From: Chloranthus sessilifolius
Taxonomy: Eukaryota; Streptophyta; Magnoliopsida; Chloranthales; Chloranthaceae
Assembly (NCBI GenBank): GCA_021018995.1
Contig: CM037593.1
Location: forward strand, 13,296,088 to 13,360,087
Length of the DNA stretch: 64,000 nucleotides
Reading direction: 5' to 3'
The notes beneath the pieces are model-generated. The model saw only the letters and a program-made list of their open reading frames with translations. It had not been told where the DNA came from and did no database searches. The position numbers were made by a program, and so were the translations under genes. Every line of letters begins with the position of its first letter. Positions within the stretch are counted from its first letter, which is position 1. Positions 21,765 through 34,400 of this stretch are shown here, piece after piece.

Positions 21765-22215
21765 ATTTCCGATACGTATCGTCCTGAAGTTCAGGACGAT
21801 ACGTATCGCGTATCGTCCGATACATTGAATGTATCGATTCAATACATTTTTTTTTTTTTCAAAAAATCAAAAAAATAAATTATCGTCCATATCGGACGAT
21901 ACGGGCGATACGTATCGTCCGTATCGTTCGTATCGTTCGATATGTATCGTGTATCGTTCGATATGTATCGCGTATCGGCGATACATTGAATGTATCGTTC
22001 TGAAACCATTTTTTTTTCAAAAAATTAAAAATCAAATTATCGGACGATAATTTGAAATTATCGCCTGATAATTTCAAAGTATCGTCCGTATCGTCCGATA
22101 CGGGCGATACATTGCCCGTATCGGACGATAATTACCCTATTTTTTAGGGGGTATGATACATAGACAATGTATCGTACCGCCCAAGTCCAAAACCGATACG
22201 TATCGGTATCGGACA
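21765..22215. repeat. Palindrome-rich repeat based on CGATACGTATCG
   Basis: Dense, overlapping copies of CGATAC and GTATCG, including CGATACGTATCG and TATCGTCCGATACGGGCGATA, with an internal near-duplication around AATGTATCGTTCTGAAACC. Related patches occur at about 24420-24500, 25085-25280, 25500-25815 and 59035-59065, and inside the inverted repeat. This looks like a dispersed repeat family of unknown class. Confidence 0.85.
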
Positions 22216-22517
22216 ATTTTTTAACCCATGCTTATTATATATTGATCGTCTTAGTAAAATGCTCCCGTATACACAAAATTAATTCTGAAATGAAACTGAC
22301 CATGGCACAAGACAGAAAGAAAAAAAAAATGGGGACTGTAGAAAAAAAAATATTCAGTCTCATCACCTGGTACGAATTTAGGTTTCTTCGATCTCCATTG
22401 AAGAAATATGCCAGTCGGGTTCACTGATTTAATAGCCTGTACAGAAAGTCGATAATTCCGGGTCTAGAATTGCTCGCTTTTATATAGAAACTCGATATAC
22501 AGGAGAAGCCTAAAATT
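22216..22517. other. Short intergenic stretch, 3' of the kinesin
   Basis: No gene is seen. It lies directly downstream of the kinesin stop codon on the - strand and should hold its 3' UTR. No clear polyadenylation signal was singled out. Confidence 0.4.
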
Positions 22518-22954
22518 TCAAGACAAAATTGTGAATTTTCCACGTGGCGAAGAATGGCTTCTTCTAAATTCAGGCATGGCAGGGAGGCTGCTTTCCTTTC
22601 CGTAGCGGATTATGCCATTGGTCAGCTTGTTTTCATGCTTCCCTGACGACAATGGCTCCACTGCATGAACTGGACCTCTGCAACACATTAAAAATGCTTC
22701 TCCATTAAGTGCAAGAGAATACAAGAAAGAAATCAATATTCAAACACATGCATTTACGATGATCTCTGCCGCTCTTACTGGTGCTTCAGCTCAAATCAAG
22801 AGGCCACAAGCTCCTTTTTCTTGTGTTTTGTTTCAAGTGTTATGAGTGTTTTACATAAGACAAAATAGCATTTAAGAATGAATTGAAATTGATCCTATGC
22901 AAATATATATTAAATATGGAACCTATCTCAGCCCAAAGAAACATGCCTATAAGT

Positions 22955-23200
22955 GGATGTGAACCATCCAATTGATGAACTTTAATATCGGTCATCAAAA
23001 TTGAAAACGACAGTTGATATTACAATCACCAGATCAGATGGTTTAAATCTCCCTAAAACACCACTGTCGGTCCTTCAATCTATGATTTATCATCACTTTG
23101 ATGGCGTGAGTCACTCACATCTTAAACCATTGATGGTGTAGGATCATTTAAACACCATTTTTGGTGTTTAAATGACAGTCAGGAGAGTCGAGTCTTTTAT
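22955..23200. repeat. MITE-like repeat in the last kinesin intron
   Basis: Contains GATGGTTTAAATCTCCCTAAAA and TTATTTAAACACCAT-like phrases, shared with about 61915-62140 in the same order. It lies in the intron between 22677 and 23392. Class unknown, and no clear target duplication was found. Confidence 0.65.
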
Positions 23201-24299
23201 AACATTTACACAGGCCAGTATAAATGGTATGAGCAAGATTGTAAACCTCAAAGGGAACACACAAAAGCAAGCTCTCTAGGTTGACTTGTCAGAAACTGCA
23301 GTCATGTAAATAGTCAATTTCTTTGACCCATTGAACCTGTCAGAAAAAATGGTCAGGTTCAACATTTCATAGCATGTGTATAAGCACTTACCTAGGTTCG
23401 AGATTCTAGGAAGCCCTTGTGAAGTTCTGACAAATCTTCTTCACCATCAAAGTACCATGTACCGGGGACCCAGGAAGCTCATTTTCGTTTTCCGGTTCTG
23501 AAAAATCGCTCTTTCGGGCCTCCTCCACCTTTCCTCCTGCATCCACATTAGATTGCCAAGCTAGCGCCACATCAGACTTCTGAATCCTAGCTGGCAGATG
23601 CTTGAGCTTCGCCTTATTAATCTCAGGCTTGCATTTCCTAATGCCACCTTTCCTGACATTAAGTATCAACTTAAACTGCTCTTCTTCATGATCTGTGTTC
23701 GGTTTCCTTGCATGGGGCCGGTGATGGTAAAACGCATCGGATATATTGTCTTGTTTAGCAAGTTCATGTGGGCCCCACCCAAATTTAGACTTCTCATTTG
23801 TTGCCATGGTTGGCATTGCGGGGACGGATTTGATGGCTATTCTGGGTGGAAACTGTAATTTTGATACGGGTTGGTCGTCCAGTGTATCAAGCTTGATCTT
23901 GCTCTTGATGAGTGTGCCTCGATCTGTGGATAATGATCTTCTCACAGGAGGAGATGGAGATCTTGGCTTCTTGGAGTTGGCGAGGCTCTCTTCAGCCACA
24001 AAAAGTGTCTTGGAATTAAGTTCCTTTTCTGAGGATCGAATGGGAAAACGGGGTCTTCTTTGCTTTCCTGAAGAACAGCTTCTGATCTGAAATTCTTTTT
24101 TTTTTTTTTTTTTTGATCATTCTGAAATTCAATTTTTCAGTACAAGATTATAAACTATCTGCAATTTTATATTTATGTGCATAAAGATTTCGTAGGTATG
24201 ATAAATTCTTTGAACATAAAATGGACAATGCAAAGTTAACTACAATTCTTAACTTCAACTACCATCTCAATGTTTGATCTTTACCAAGGTAATACAAGA

Positions 24300-24770
24300 T
24301 ATGGCATTCTATAGGGTAGCAGGCAATGGTCAGGTCCAACTGGTTGAATCAGATATCGGGCCCAACCTGATACAACAAGGTTTTTTATTTTTTTCCTCTA
24401 TTTTTTTCATTATATATATATATTTGATACGGTATTGGCCATACCATATCAGTATCGGTCCAAGATGGGCTGATACTGATACTGATACCTTGGGTTTGAG
24501 GCCTGGAGAAGTTGGGGAGCACACAAAATTTGACCAAGTCTTAACATTAAGCGAATCCCATACACTAAGCAACAGAAGGAAATGGGTCCATGCTGGCTCA
24601 AGATTAGAGTACCTGTATTTAGCAACACTCTAAGCTCCTACAATATTTGACCGAGTCATAACATTAAGTGAATCCCATACACTAAACAACAGAAGGCAAT
24701 GGTCCATGCCGGCTCAAGATTAGAGAACCCATATTTAGCAACACTCTAAGCTCCTACAACAAGCAAACTG
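24300..24770. repeat. CGATAC-type patch and a 115-bp tandem duplication in a kinesin intron
   Basis: A patch at about 24345-24500 carries GATACGGTATTGGCC and GATACTGATACTGATACC. Then a unit running from TTTGACCRAGTCWTAACATT to CACTCTAAGCTCCTACA occurs twice in tandem (about 24528-24645 and 24646-24760) with few differences. A short TA run lies at about 24412-24422. Confidence 0.8.
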
Positions 24771-25084
24771 ATTTAGAAAAATCATAAACTAGTCTAAGCT
24801 ATTGATCTCTTAATTTTGCTAAGAATAAACCAAACTGGTGAAGCATGTTGACTTGACTGTCAAAGAATCAACCGCTTATGATTGGACCCACAAAACAAAT
24901 GACAAGCGTTATAGAACTGTAGGAAAACACCATCAGATTGACATCAGAATCATAATTCAGTAGTTTCTGGGGGCTCAACACATTTGACAGCTATTTCCAA
25001 AGCTGATTAAATACACTCCAGAAACAAAATAAGAAAACTCTTGCCGCAAATTCAATTAGGTCTCATAATCATGGTTCAAAATTT

Positions 25085-25280
25085 CAAACAAAACCAGTAC
25101 ATATTGTCTGATACTAACCGGTTTCAGAGGTCACTGGTACAGTGGTATGATACTGTGAATGTATCGTACCGGTGCCTTACATTATAGGTATGTATCAGAC
25201 GATAGATACCAATGTATTGTCCAGAACCTATATGCATCAGTGTTGGAGCTGGATGATACAGACCGGAAATCCGGTATTTT
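25085..25280. repeat. Diverged CGATAC/GTATCG-type repeat
   Basis: Weak palindromic copies such as GGTATGTATCAGACGATAGATACC, with GTATCGTACCGGTGCC. It is a decayed member of the family at 21765-22215. Confidence 0.55.
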
Positions 25281-25499
25281 AAACCATGCTGGCAATGAAT
25301 GCTGTCCCCTCTAATACTCTTAAAAAATTATGAAAACAGTTTACTATTATATATGAGTAAGAGAGTGTGACTCTGACTTGATGGAGATGATGAATACAAA
25401 TAATTGGTCACTGATTAGCGAAAATGATCCTCAGGAATTTAGGGGAGAGAGATGTTCATTTCTGAAAATGTGTTTCTATTTAGTTTAAATCATGTTGGA

Positions 25500-25618
25500 T
25501 GGCTTCTGAATAAGGAATCAAATATCGGCCGATACCAATACATATCGGCGATATGTATCGGTTTTTCGGCAAACCGATACGTATCGGTATCCAACTCGGT
25601 ATTGATATCGGTATCGGC

Positions 25619-25717
<99 letters not shown>

Positions 25718-25815
25718 TAAACTTTTTCTTTTTTAAATAGGCCGATACGTATCAGTATCGACCGATTCATATCGCTCCTCCAAGGACCGATACCCGATAC
25801 CGATACCGATTCCAA
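25500..25815. repeat. CGATAC palindromes flanking a long (TA)n run
   Basis: ATCGGCCGATACCAATACAT on one side and GGCCGATACGTATCAGTATC on the other bracket an uninterrupted TA dinucleotide run at about 25620-25712. The whole block could fold into a cruciform. The Ile-Tyr repeat frames it creates on both strands are not genes. Confidence 0.93.
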
Positions 25816-26400
25816 TTTTGTTACCTTGCTTCAGAACATGGCTTCTGATGACACGAGTTATATTTTCAATTATTCAAACTTTGATATTCATAGAGGCATT
25901 CAAGTTTCCGTCTAGATTGTCTAACTCACGTATCATTTATGTAGCAAGTTCATGGAGCATCCTCATTTCCAAATGGAGCTGGTAAGTAGTTACCCGATCC
26001 AAGTGCCAAAGGTGGCACTCGGGCCATTCTGCTTATGACCGAATGGTCAAATGTCAAGGAAATGCACTGCTATTTATTTATGAGGACAAAATCAATGAAA
26101 GTTTACCATTGATATGCACTGATTTGGCACTCAAAGTTATCAGCGCCTTTACACCAAGGCACCCAATTGGAGATTAACCACGACAAGAAAAAGGACACCA
26201 ACACGAACTAGAATCAGATGATAAATATGGCACACCTCTTCTTTGAGATCCCTGATTTCACCGGTTTCCTTATTAGAACGAGCTGCCCCAAGTTCTATCG
26301 AGGCTACCCGCTCAGCAAACTTTAGTGTGCTAATTGTCTCTCCAATAGCATTTACTTCCGGATTTATATGCACAAACATTAATGTTTTAGCTTGTCCACC

Positions 26401-27197
26401 TATAAGAACAATGAAAACAACCGTAATGGTTCAAAAAATCATGGGAATAAAAAATGAAAGATTGCGATTAGATTATGAAATTACTAAAGTTGATTTATAA
26501 TCTCTTGCCAAATAATTCTTATGAAAATATTCCAACATGATTTTTGTTGTATTTTTCATTATTAAAAGAGAATTCCAAACCTTTTTCTTTTGACAATCGA
26601 GTATTCCACACCTTTACATTCTCATATATGCATGAAGCAATTTCCTCAAATTGTCTAAGCCACATTACAAAAAGCCCGCCATTTTAGAAGGAAACTTCAA
26701 CAGCTATGAATTTAAAAATGAATAGAATGGTACATAGTTTTCTGTGTGGAAAGCACTCCTTAAAGTTGTTACATACGACAAGCTGTTGTTGTTGCTAATG
26801 GGACAACTTCTGAAAGGAATTCTAGACATTGCATTCAAGGCTTATTGGTTTAGGGTGTATCTAACATCCTCTCCCCCCCTCCCCCCAACAAAAAAAAAAG
26901 AGGAAAAAAAAGGGAAGAAAATCAATTATTCTTGTTGTTGAATATATTTGCATGGAACATGGCCCATGATGCTTGTCTTTCTTGGTTTTTACACAGATTA
27001 TCTGCATTCTCCGATTACTTAGCTTAAATAAGTAGACTATTTCAATCATAGTGGCCAGGAGTTGGAACATGGAATTAGTACGCTTAGGTAAGAAGTTTTG
27101 GGTACATTTTTATTGATATGCCTTCAGTATATGACATAGAAATGAAATAGATATATTATAAGGAAGAAATAAAAATGAAGTAAAGGTGTCATAGGTC
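26401..27197. other. Non-coding DNA upstream of the visible kinesin exon
   Basis: AT-rich, with a pyrimidine run CTCTCCCCCCCTCCCCCC and a purine run near 26870-26920. If the kinesin is intact this is intron, but no further motor exon is seen. Confidence 0.4.
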
Positions 27198-27440
27198 ACT
27201 ACAAAATGGTGGGCTTATACCGGCGCCCACTTGCTGGCACATCTTATATCACCGCCACAAGATTTGCGGGTTTCTTCCGGCTACTAGAATATTGACCGCC
27301 ACTAACTTCGGATATGAATCAGCGCGCCAACTAAAGGCGCCCAACTCAATGCATTTTCAACTCCAATGAGTTTCCCTCCTAAACCATCCTTCCCTCTCAC
27401 ACGTTTCCTCATTTTCCCTCAATCCCTCCTAAATCCCCTC
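27198..27440 (+). mobile_element. CACTA-type terminus, interrupted by the gypsy element
   Basis: CACTACAAAATGGTGGGCTT at 27198 matches the CACTA terminus at 53235 over about 18 bases. It is followed by GC-rich subterminal phrases (ACCGGCGCCCACTTG, GACCGCCACTAAC). The sequence then becomes pyrimidine-rich and is cut at 27440 by the gypsy element; it continues at 39552. No inverted partner terminus was found, so this is a fragment or its other end is lost. Confidence 0.65.
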
Positions 27441-29895
27441 TGTAACGACCCCAAAAAAAAAAAAAAAACTAGAAAACGAGCCCAACTGCTGTGATCCGCG
27501 TGCCCGGCACGGAAACCAAGGTTGATTCAAAAACTTTAGGGTTATATTAGTTTAAATAATGTGGCACCGTGATGAGATGAGATCACGTGTGCAATTTCAT
27601 CTAGATCCTAGATGTGTAGAGGGTAGGTGGAACAAGCGTGTTCATGCTTCACACCGAGCGGGCACCAAGGGCAAAAGCAGAAATTTTGTGAGGAGGTAGC
27701 TTATAGAGGAAGGAAGGAGACAAGAGAGGAGACTTCCACTCTTCTTCTCCTTCATCCCCTTGCCCTAATTGCTCCATAGGTTGGAGATTGTGCTAAGAAA
27801 GTGTGAAAGAGATCCTTTGAGAGAGAAGAAAAGGGTTAACAAGAGTGAAGATGAGGGATTCCTAAGCTAGAGTTGCTAGACCAAGGTGATTGAGTTATTT
27901 GGGGTTTGAGATTGGTGTGAGAGGCCTTGATCCGAAGAGCTTCTCATGGGGTCCGGATCGTGGAGGAGCTCCGAGATCTAGGTTTGAGACCCTCTTTTCC
28001 GGCCATTGCCGGAACCTCAAGGAACCCACGAACAAGGTGAGTTGCGTATGATAAATAGGGTTAAAGGATCGTTTAGAGGGTGTATTTATGCAGTATTAAT
28101 GGTGATTGAACAACCATTAGTGGAGGAGATCAAAATGGATGGGAGGTGAACTCCAAATTTTTTTTCATTGGTGATCGATCACCATAGGGTGGTGATCGAT
28201 CATCGAGGAGCAGTGATCGATCACCAAGGACTGGTGATCGATCAATCTGTATAAGCCTTATGGGGAACAGAGACCCCAGAAGCTAGGAAGTTCTTGCCCG
28301 AGTTGTAGATCGATCACTAAGGTGGTGATCGATCTACAAGGGAGTTGGTGATCGATCACCAAGGTGGTGATCGATCTACAATGAGGTTGGTGATCGATCA
28401 CCAAGGTGGTGATCGATCAATCTGTATAAGATATTGATGTGATGTAAGGGGAGTTTTGAAATTGCATTGGTGATCGATCACCAAGGTGGTGATCGATCTG
28501 AGGTTGGTGATCGATCACCAAGGTGGTGATCGATCAACCTTGACTGTGTTGAGAGAGAGATAAGCAGGTTGGTGATCGATCACCAAGGTGGTGATCGATC
28601 TACAGTGGGTGGTGATCGATCAATGAGGTTGGTGATTGATCACTTACCCTGTTTTTGTCTGTCTTGGCTTTATAAAGTAGACAACCCGGATGTGGTGCCG
28701 GGTAATTCTCTGACACTCCTAACACTTAATGTACTGTGCCTATGGTATAGGATAAACCCTGACACGTCGAAAAAGCTTTGGATTTGCTTAGAAGATAAAC
28801 TGATCTGAGGTAGGAGAAAACCAACCTAAACTGCTTTTGAGTATGATTTCATGTTCATTTTATATCGTACTTCTCGATTTCTATTTTTAACAAGCATGTA
28901 TGCATATCATAAATTCGCTATCTTTGATTGCTTCCGATTCGTATCACGAAATGCTCGATTTCGCTATCTCGATCTGTGAGGTATATATGTATGTGATTTG
29001 ATGATTTAAACGATGATCCCCACCGACCGGTATATCCGATGCACTGGCACACTTGTGCACCGCTTGTAATCCTCGTTGCACTCCATAGATGAGGCATTGT
29101 TGCACTTTCACAATTGTTCATGTGAACGCATTGGTTGGGGTTTCCTATCGGACATTCTGTTTACTCCGTGCTATACAAATACACGGAGTTTCTTAAGTTA
29201 AATAGACACACTTTAAGTACTCGATAATATATCGCATGACATGTGACATCTTGCATAAAGTTCGACTTTTAAGCGATTTGTTTTGAGTACATGATCTGGA
29301 TTTGTCTTACATTATGAGATAGCATGATCGCATATTCAATTCATTTAGATGGTTTTTTCTATTGAGCTATGATGTAGCTCACCACGCTTCTGAAATCTTT
29401 TTAGGTTCGAGGCTGCATTTCAAGCGAGAGTGACCGGACTATCACCGGATCCCGAGGCGAGCGGAAGAGACGAGGAGACCAGACGTCGGCGGACGAGTTT
29501 TATCCGTAACTTTGAATGCGATGCCGACATTTTGTACTTGATCTTTTGGACTATTGTGTGCTGGTGGCCACCTTGTATATACATATATGATTCTACGTTT
29601 ATTTAGTTTATGTTAGTCCACATTCCATTTGAACCACTATCGGGAACCATTGTTTGGGTGATGTCGTCCATCACCGATGGTTCTTCTGGTTCCTTTTGGG
29701 AATGTGTATGTTTTCTTTACATTTAAATATTGTTGACGTGTATTTAGTGTAGAAATTGTTTGACTCGGACTATCATTGCTGGATGTGTCCACCTAGCTTC
29801 CGCTATATGCGCGGACACGTGTGATCGATCCGGGATCATCTAGAGTATGATCCTAACGGCACGGATTTCTGGAGACGGAAATCCGGGCTATTACA
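27441..29895 (+). repeat. 5' LTR of the 12.1-kb gypsy fossil
   Basis: Starts TGTAACGACCCC followed by an A-run and ends GGGCTATTACA. It contains the GATCGATC dyad array (28168-28640) and is directly followed by the primer-binding site. Compared with the 3' LTR, many of the small length differences fall at CTG trinucleotides. Confidence 0.95.
28168..28640. repeat. Array of GGTGATCGATCACC dyads in the 5' LTR
   Basis: At least 15 copies of GATCGATC, mostly as GTGATCGATCAC or GTGATCGATCTA, are joined by CAAGGTG- and TACAA-type spacers. The matching array in the 3' LTR is at 37800-38265, and a third, shorter one lies inside the element at 34977-35165. Confidence 0.95.
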
Positions 29896-29897
29896 GT

Positions 29898-29909
29898 TGG
29901 TATCAGAGC
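29898..29909 (+). other. Primer-binding site (initiator tRNA-Met)
   Basis: TGGTATCAGAGC two bases after the end of the 5' LTR is complementary to the 3' end of plant initiator tRNA-Met, the usual primer of this group. Confidence 0.95.
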
Positions 29910-30003
29910 CTAGGCCTTAGGTTGAACTATGGGTTCATAACGGATTGTTTTTACAATCTATATGTACTGATCAATGTTGTTGTTTTCACAATGACAGACC
30001 AGT

Positions 30004-31160
30004 ATGGGCCCTAAGTTCAGAGGAGGGCACGGCAGAGGTAGAACAGGTCAGAGAGAGATTCCTCTGAGGGATGTGCCCGAGGTTATAGGCTCGTCGAGGG
30101 GCTTGGAGTTCCTCTCACAAGCAAATGCGGTTCCATTGGGACCCAGAGGAGGTAGAAGGAGAAATGAAGAGAGGATGGAGCAGGTGTTGGAAGCATTAGC
30201 TACCAACGTCGCTCAACAGACAGCTGCTTTAGCTCAACAGGCAGCTAGACCACCCCATCAGCCTGGTGGATTTGCGGAATTTAGGAGAATGAGACCTCCT
30301 AACTTCTCAGGTCAAACGGATCCCATTGAGGCAGAAGGGTGGATAGAAGAGATGGAAAAGCTCTTTGGTGAGAAAGTGCGTTGGGGCCACTTTCAAAGCT
30401 GGACGATGACGCCGGGACCTTGGTGGAAGTCGGTGTCACAAAATAGACAGAGAGTTTCCTCACACCCTTGGACATGGGAGGAGTTTACGGAGGTATTTTA
30501 TAATAAATACTTTCCTAAAATTGTGAGGCATCAGTGGGAGGTGAAATTTATAGAGCTGAAGCAAGGTGCAATGACAGTCAGGGATTATGGAGCTGAGTTC
30601 GATAGATTAGCTCGATTTGCACCTCAGCACGTAGCTCTGAATGATGAGGCGAAAAGTTTCTGGGGTGAGACAAAATTCTGAGAAGGATGTCGCCATGTGG
30701 GAAATGGAGACTTATGAGGGAGTGATGACCAAGGCACTGATAGCTGAAGGAGAAAACCAGAAACAATTCTCTAGGGGACAGAAGCAGGCGAGAGAGAGAC
30801 CATTTCAAGGGCAATCTCGGGATCTGAGAGCAAAACAAGAGGGCTAGATATTCAGGACCTCCGAGATACCCTCGCACTCTCGTGGGTGATTTCTTCAGAC
30901 CGAGTTCATATCGAGAGCGCGGCCTACATCTACCGAGATCATTTCCAATTTGGATCTTCGGTAGCGGGGCCTCGGTGACTCGAGGTGGACCTTCAAGAGT
31001 CTCGTCCTTCACTCCCATGATATGTGCAAAGTGTGGGAAACCACACAAGAGAGGAGGCTAGGAGAGACAGGGGCATGCTTCAGGTGTGGCAAGATGGGTC
31101 ACTTGGTTAGGAATTGCCCTGAGGAGAGCAAGGAGCGGACAGGATCGGTATCAACATAGA
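30004..31160 (+). pseudogene. gag region of the 12.1-kb gypsy fossil
   Basis: A basic N-terminus (RGGHGRGRTGQRE) is followed by a retrotransposon gag core ([18 protein letters not shown], then [20 protein letters not shown]). A CCHC nucleocapsid knuckle, CFRCGKMGHLVRNC, lies near 31079. The region is broken. A short AT-rich non-coding stretch separates it from the protease. Confidence 0.9.
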
Positions 31161-31429
31161 GATCATCTCGACCAATAGTCCACGGTCGAGCTTATGCTCA
31201 TCATGACGATGCTCGACATCGAACGATGTCATCCAAGGTATGAATTGAAATTCAATGAATGTGGTTTATTGATATAATGAATTAAGAATTTTGAAAATAT
31301 AGAAATTATTGAGTAATTATGATGTAAATAATATATGTATGCATGCATATTTTAAACGTTTGAAGTAACACTGGACTTGGCGTATAGGTGAACTGAATTT
31401 GTGTAGGAGTTGCGACATTTGCTTTTACA

Positions 31430-34400
31430 GTGCACGAGCCTTGATAGATCCAGGCTCTACGCACTCCTTTATACGACCTCAATTTACTAAGAAATTGGGT
31501 GCCACTCCAGAACAATTAGACTTTATTTTGGCGGTGTCCGCCTCACGGTAATCTGTGAACGCACTCACCGTGTGCAAATCAGTGGTAGTGGCAGTGGAAG
31601 AACACGAGACACGGTGATTTGATTCTCATTAGATATGAAGGGATTTGACGTCATTATGGGAATGGACTGGCTATCCGCATACCGCGCAAGTGTGGATTGC
31701 CTTCGGAAGATAGTGGTTTTTCGTCCACCTAAGCGACGATCATTTAGATTCCTTGGGGAAAAATCTAAGGTGGCCCCGTTGATATCCGCGATTGAGGCGA
31801 AAGGATGATGAAGAATGGATGCGTGGATATGTGGCTTTTCTACAAGAACAACGGAAGAAACAAATGTGCTATCCGATATTCACGTGTGTGAGTATCCCGA
31901 TGTATTTCGAGGAATTGCCCGGATTACCACCGATTAGAGAGGTTGAGTTTGCAATTAATTTAGCTCCGAGCACGTAACCGATATCTAAGGCTCCGACGGA
32001 TGGCTCCAATAATTGCAAAAGTTGAAGGAACAACTGCAAGAACTGCTTGACAAGGGATTTATTCGGCCAAGTGTGTCTCCTTGGGGAGCACCGATGTTGT
32101 TTGTCAGAAAGAAAGACGGCTCAATGCGCTTATGCATTGGTTATCGGCAGTTGAATAAGTTGACGATTAAGAATCGTTACCCGCTTCCTAGGATCGACGA
32201 TCTATTTGATCAATTGCAAGGAGCGAGGTTCTTTACGAAGATTGACTTGAGATCAGGTTACCATCAATTACGGGTCAAGACTGAAGATGTGGAGAAGACA
32301 GCGTTCAGAACCAGATATGGGCACTATGAGTTCTTAGTTATGCCATTTGGATTGACGAACGCACCCGCATCATTTATGGACCTGATGAATCGTATATTTA
32401 AACCACACTTGGACAAGTCGGTGGTTGTTTTCGTAGACGACATTCTTGTCTATTCCAAGACAAAGGAGGAACACGAAGAACATCTACATGTGATTTTGCG
32501 GACCCTTAGAGAACACAAATTATACGCAAAGCTCGGCAAGTGCGAGTTTTGGTTGAACCAAGTGAGTTTCTTAGGCCATATCGTCTCATAAAGGTATACG
32601 GTAGATCCCACAAAGATCGGCGGTTGTGAATTGGGAACGACCTAAGGCGGATGAGGTCCGTAGTTTTCTTGGTTTGGCAGGGTACTACAGGCGGTTTGTA
32701 GAAGGATTCTCTAAACTATCGAGTCCGCTTACTCAGCTTACAAAGAAAAGTGCTAAGTTTGATTGGACGGAACAATGTGAGAAGAGTTTCAAGGAAAGAC
32801 AAGCTAGCTATACCTTCCGCGGAGGAGGCTTTGCTATCTCTGACGATCAGATAGTGGGTTAGGTTCCTCAACCAAAGACAAGAAGGTTATCGACATGGCT
32901 CTAGAACAACGAAGGAACATGAGAAGAACTACCCGACTCATGACTTGGAGTTAGCAGCGGTGATCTTTGCTCTGAAAATTTGGAGGCACTACTTATACGG
33001 TGAGACATTTGACATCTACACCAACCACAAAAGCCTAAAGTACTTGTTTACACAAAGGACTTGAACATGCGACAGCGCAGGTGGATGGAGTTCTTAAAAG
33101 ACTACGATTGTTCCATCCAGTATCACCCTGGAAAAGCCAATGTGGTGGCGGATGCTTTGAGCTGAAGTCTTGACTCAATTGGCACATTTGATCACCAGTG
33201 CAAAGGTGGCATTTATTGGAAGACCGGCCTTATGTGATACGTTGATTGATGTTAAGGGTTGTACTTTGATGGCCACCATTGTGATCGGCCCACCTTGTTT
33301 GACAATATCGTAAACTCCAAATGGTCGATGGCGAACTCATGACGATTAGAAGAGATGTGATCAATGGGATAAGGCGATTTTTTCTATTAAGGATGATGGC
33401 ACCTTGCTATTTCGAGATCGGACATGCATACCGGATACAAAAGATCTAAAGGACACAATTTTGGAAGAAGCGCATAAATCTACGTATGCTATACATCCGG
33501 GTAGCACCAAGATGTACCAAGATCTCAAACGAAGTTTTTGGTGGAGAGGATTAAAGAAGGATGTGGCGGAGTATGTTTCTCGGTGTTTAGTGCCAAATAA
33601 GTGAAAGTAGATCATCGAATCCGAAGTTTGTTACAACCCTTGCGATGCAGTGGAAATGGGAAGCCATTTCTATGGACTTTATTCTAGGATTACCGAGTAC
33701 ACTGAGAAAGAACAATGCAATTTGGGTTATTGTTGACCGTTTGACGAAATCCGCACATTTTCTGTCGTATCGGACTACAATTACAGCCAACAAACTAGCC
33801 GAGTTATATTTGAAAGAAATAGTTCGATTACATGGCATACCTGTCAGCATCGTGTGTGATAGAGATCCTCTGTATACGTCGCAGTTTTGGCGACGGTTCC
33901 AAGAAGGCATGGGTACAAAATTGGAGTTCAGCTCAGCGTTTCATCCTCAGACAGATGGGCAGACTGAGAGAGTGAACCAGATAATAGAGGATATGTTGCG
34001 AGCATGTATGTTAGACTTTCATGGCTCATGGGATCAGCACTTACCTCTGATCGAGTTCGCGTACAATAACAGCTATCAGTCGAGCATTGGGATGGCACCT
34101 TATGAAGCCTTATATGGACGTCGATGCAAGTCTCCATTGAACTGGGAAGAAATCGGCGAGAAGCTTGTCTTGGGACCAGAAATGGTGGATAGTACCACTG
34201 AAACGGTTAGAGTAATACGTGAAAGGTTGAAAATGGCCCAAAGTCGCCAAAAGAGCTATGCCGATCTTCACCGAACGCAAGTGGAATTTCAGGTATAATA
34301 AATTACATTAATGATATATGACCATGGTTAAAATTAAACTACGAAAGAATTGACCCTTGTTTTTAGGTTGGAGACAAGGTGTTTGTGAAAATTTCGCCAA

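Larger units (their letters stand above)
22518..26400 (-). pseudogene. KIN-14 kinesin (KP1-like), 3'-terminal exons only
   Basis: Three exons on - are clear. 26400-26236 encodes the end of the motor domain (GGQAKTLMFVHINPEVNAIG, then ETISTLKFAERVASIELG) and closes at a GT donor. 24086-23392 encodes the basic, Ser/Pro-rich tail (KKPRSPSPPVRRSLSTDRG). 22677-22518 encodes the end (MPEFRRSHSSPRGKFTIL). KIN-14 proteins are minus-end-directed microtubule motors. The reading frame runs through the last splice site, but TAG stands at 23406-23408 where the family has Gln (FTRAS-stop-NLEPRG), removing about 60 residues. The exons expected between 24086 and 26236 were not found, and no upstream motor exons appear in the remaining 37 kb. 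A broken or transposon-split host gene is likely; an intact gene with very long introns is not excluded. Confidence 0.85.

Noticed and set aside
23598-24090. Plus-strand ORFs over the kinesin tail exon
   Set aside because: They are antisense shadows of the - strand KIN-14 exon, which has clear family similarity and splice sites.
25452-25815. ORFs on both strands with Ile-Tyr repeats
   Set aside because: They are translations of a TA dinucleotide microsatellite.
28168-28640. Regularly spaced repeats that look CRISPR-like (GATCGATC arrays)
   Set aside because: They lie inside paired LTRs of a plant retrotransposon, the spacers are themselves repeated, and no cas gene is present.
29898-29909. 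tRNA-like match after the LTR
   Set aside because: Only a 12-bp primer-binding site complementary to initiator tRNA-Met; no tRNA gene structure surrounds it.
30578-31048. Minus-strand ORF of 156 codons in the gypsy gag region
   Set aside because: No recognisable protein; it is antisense to gag, whose motifs are on +.
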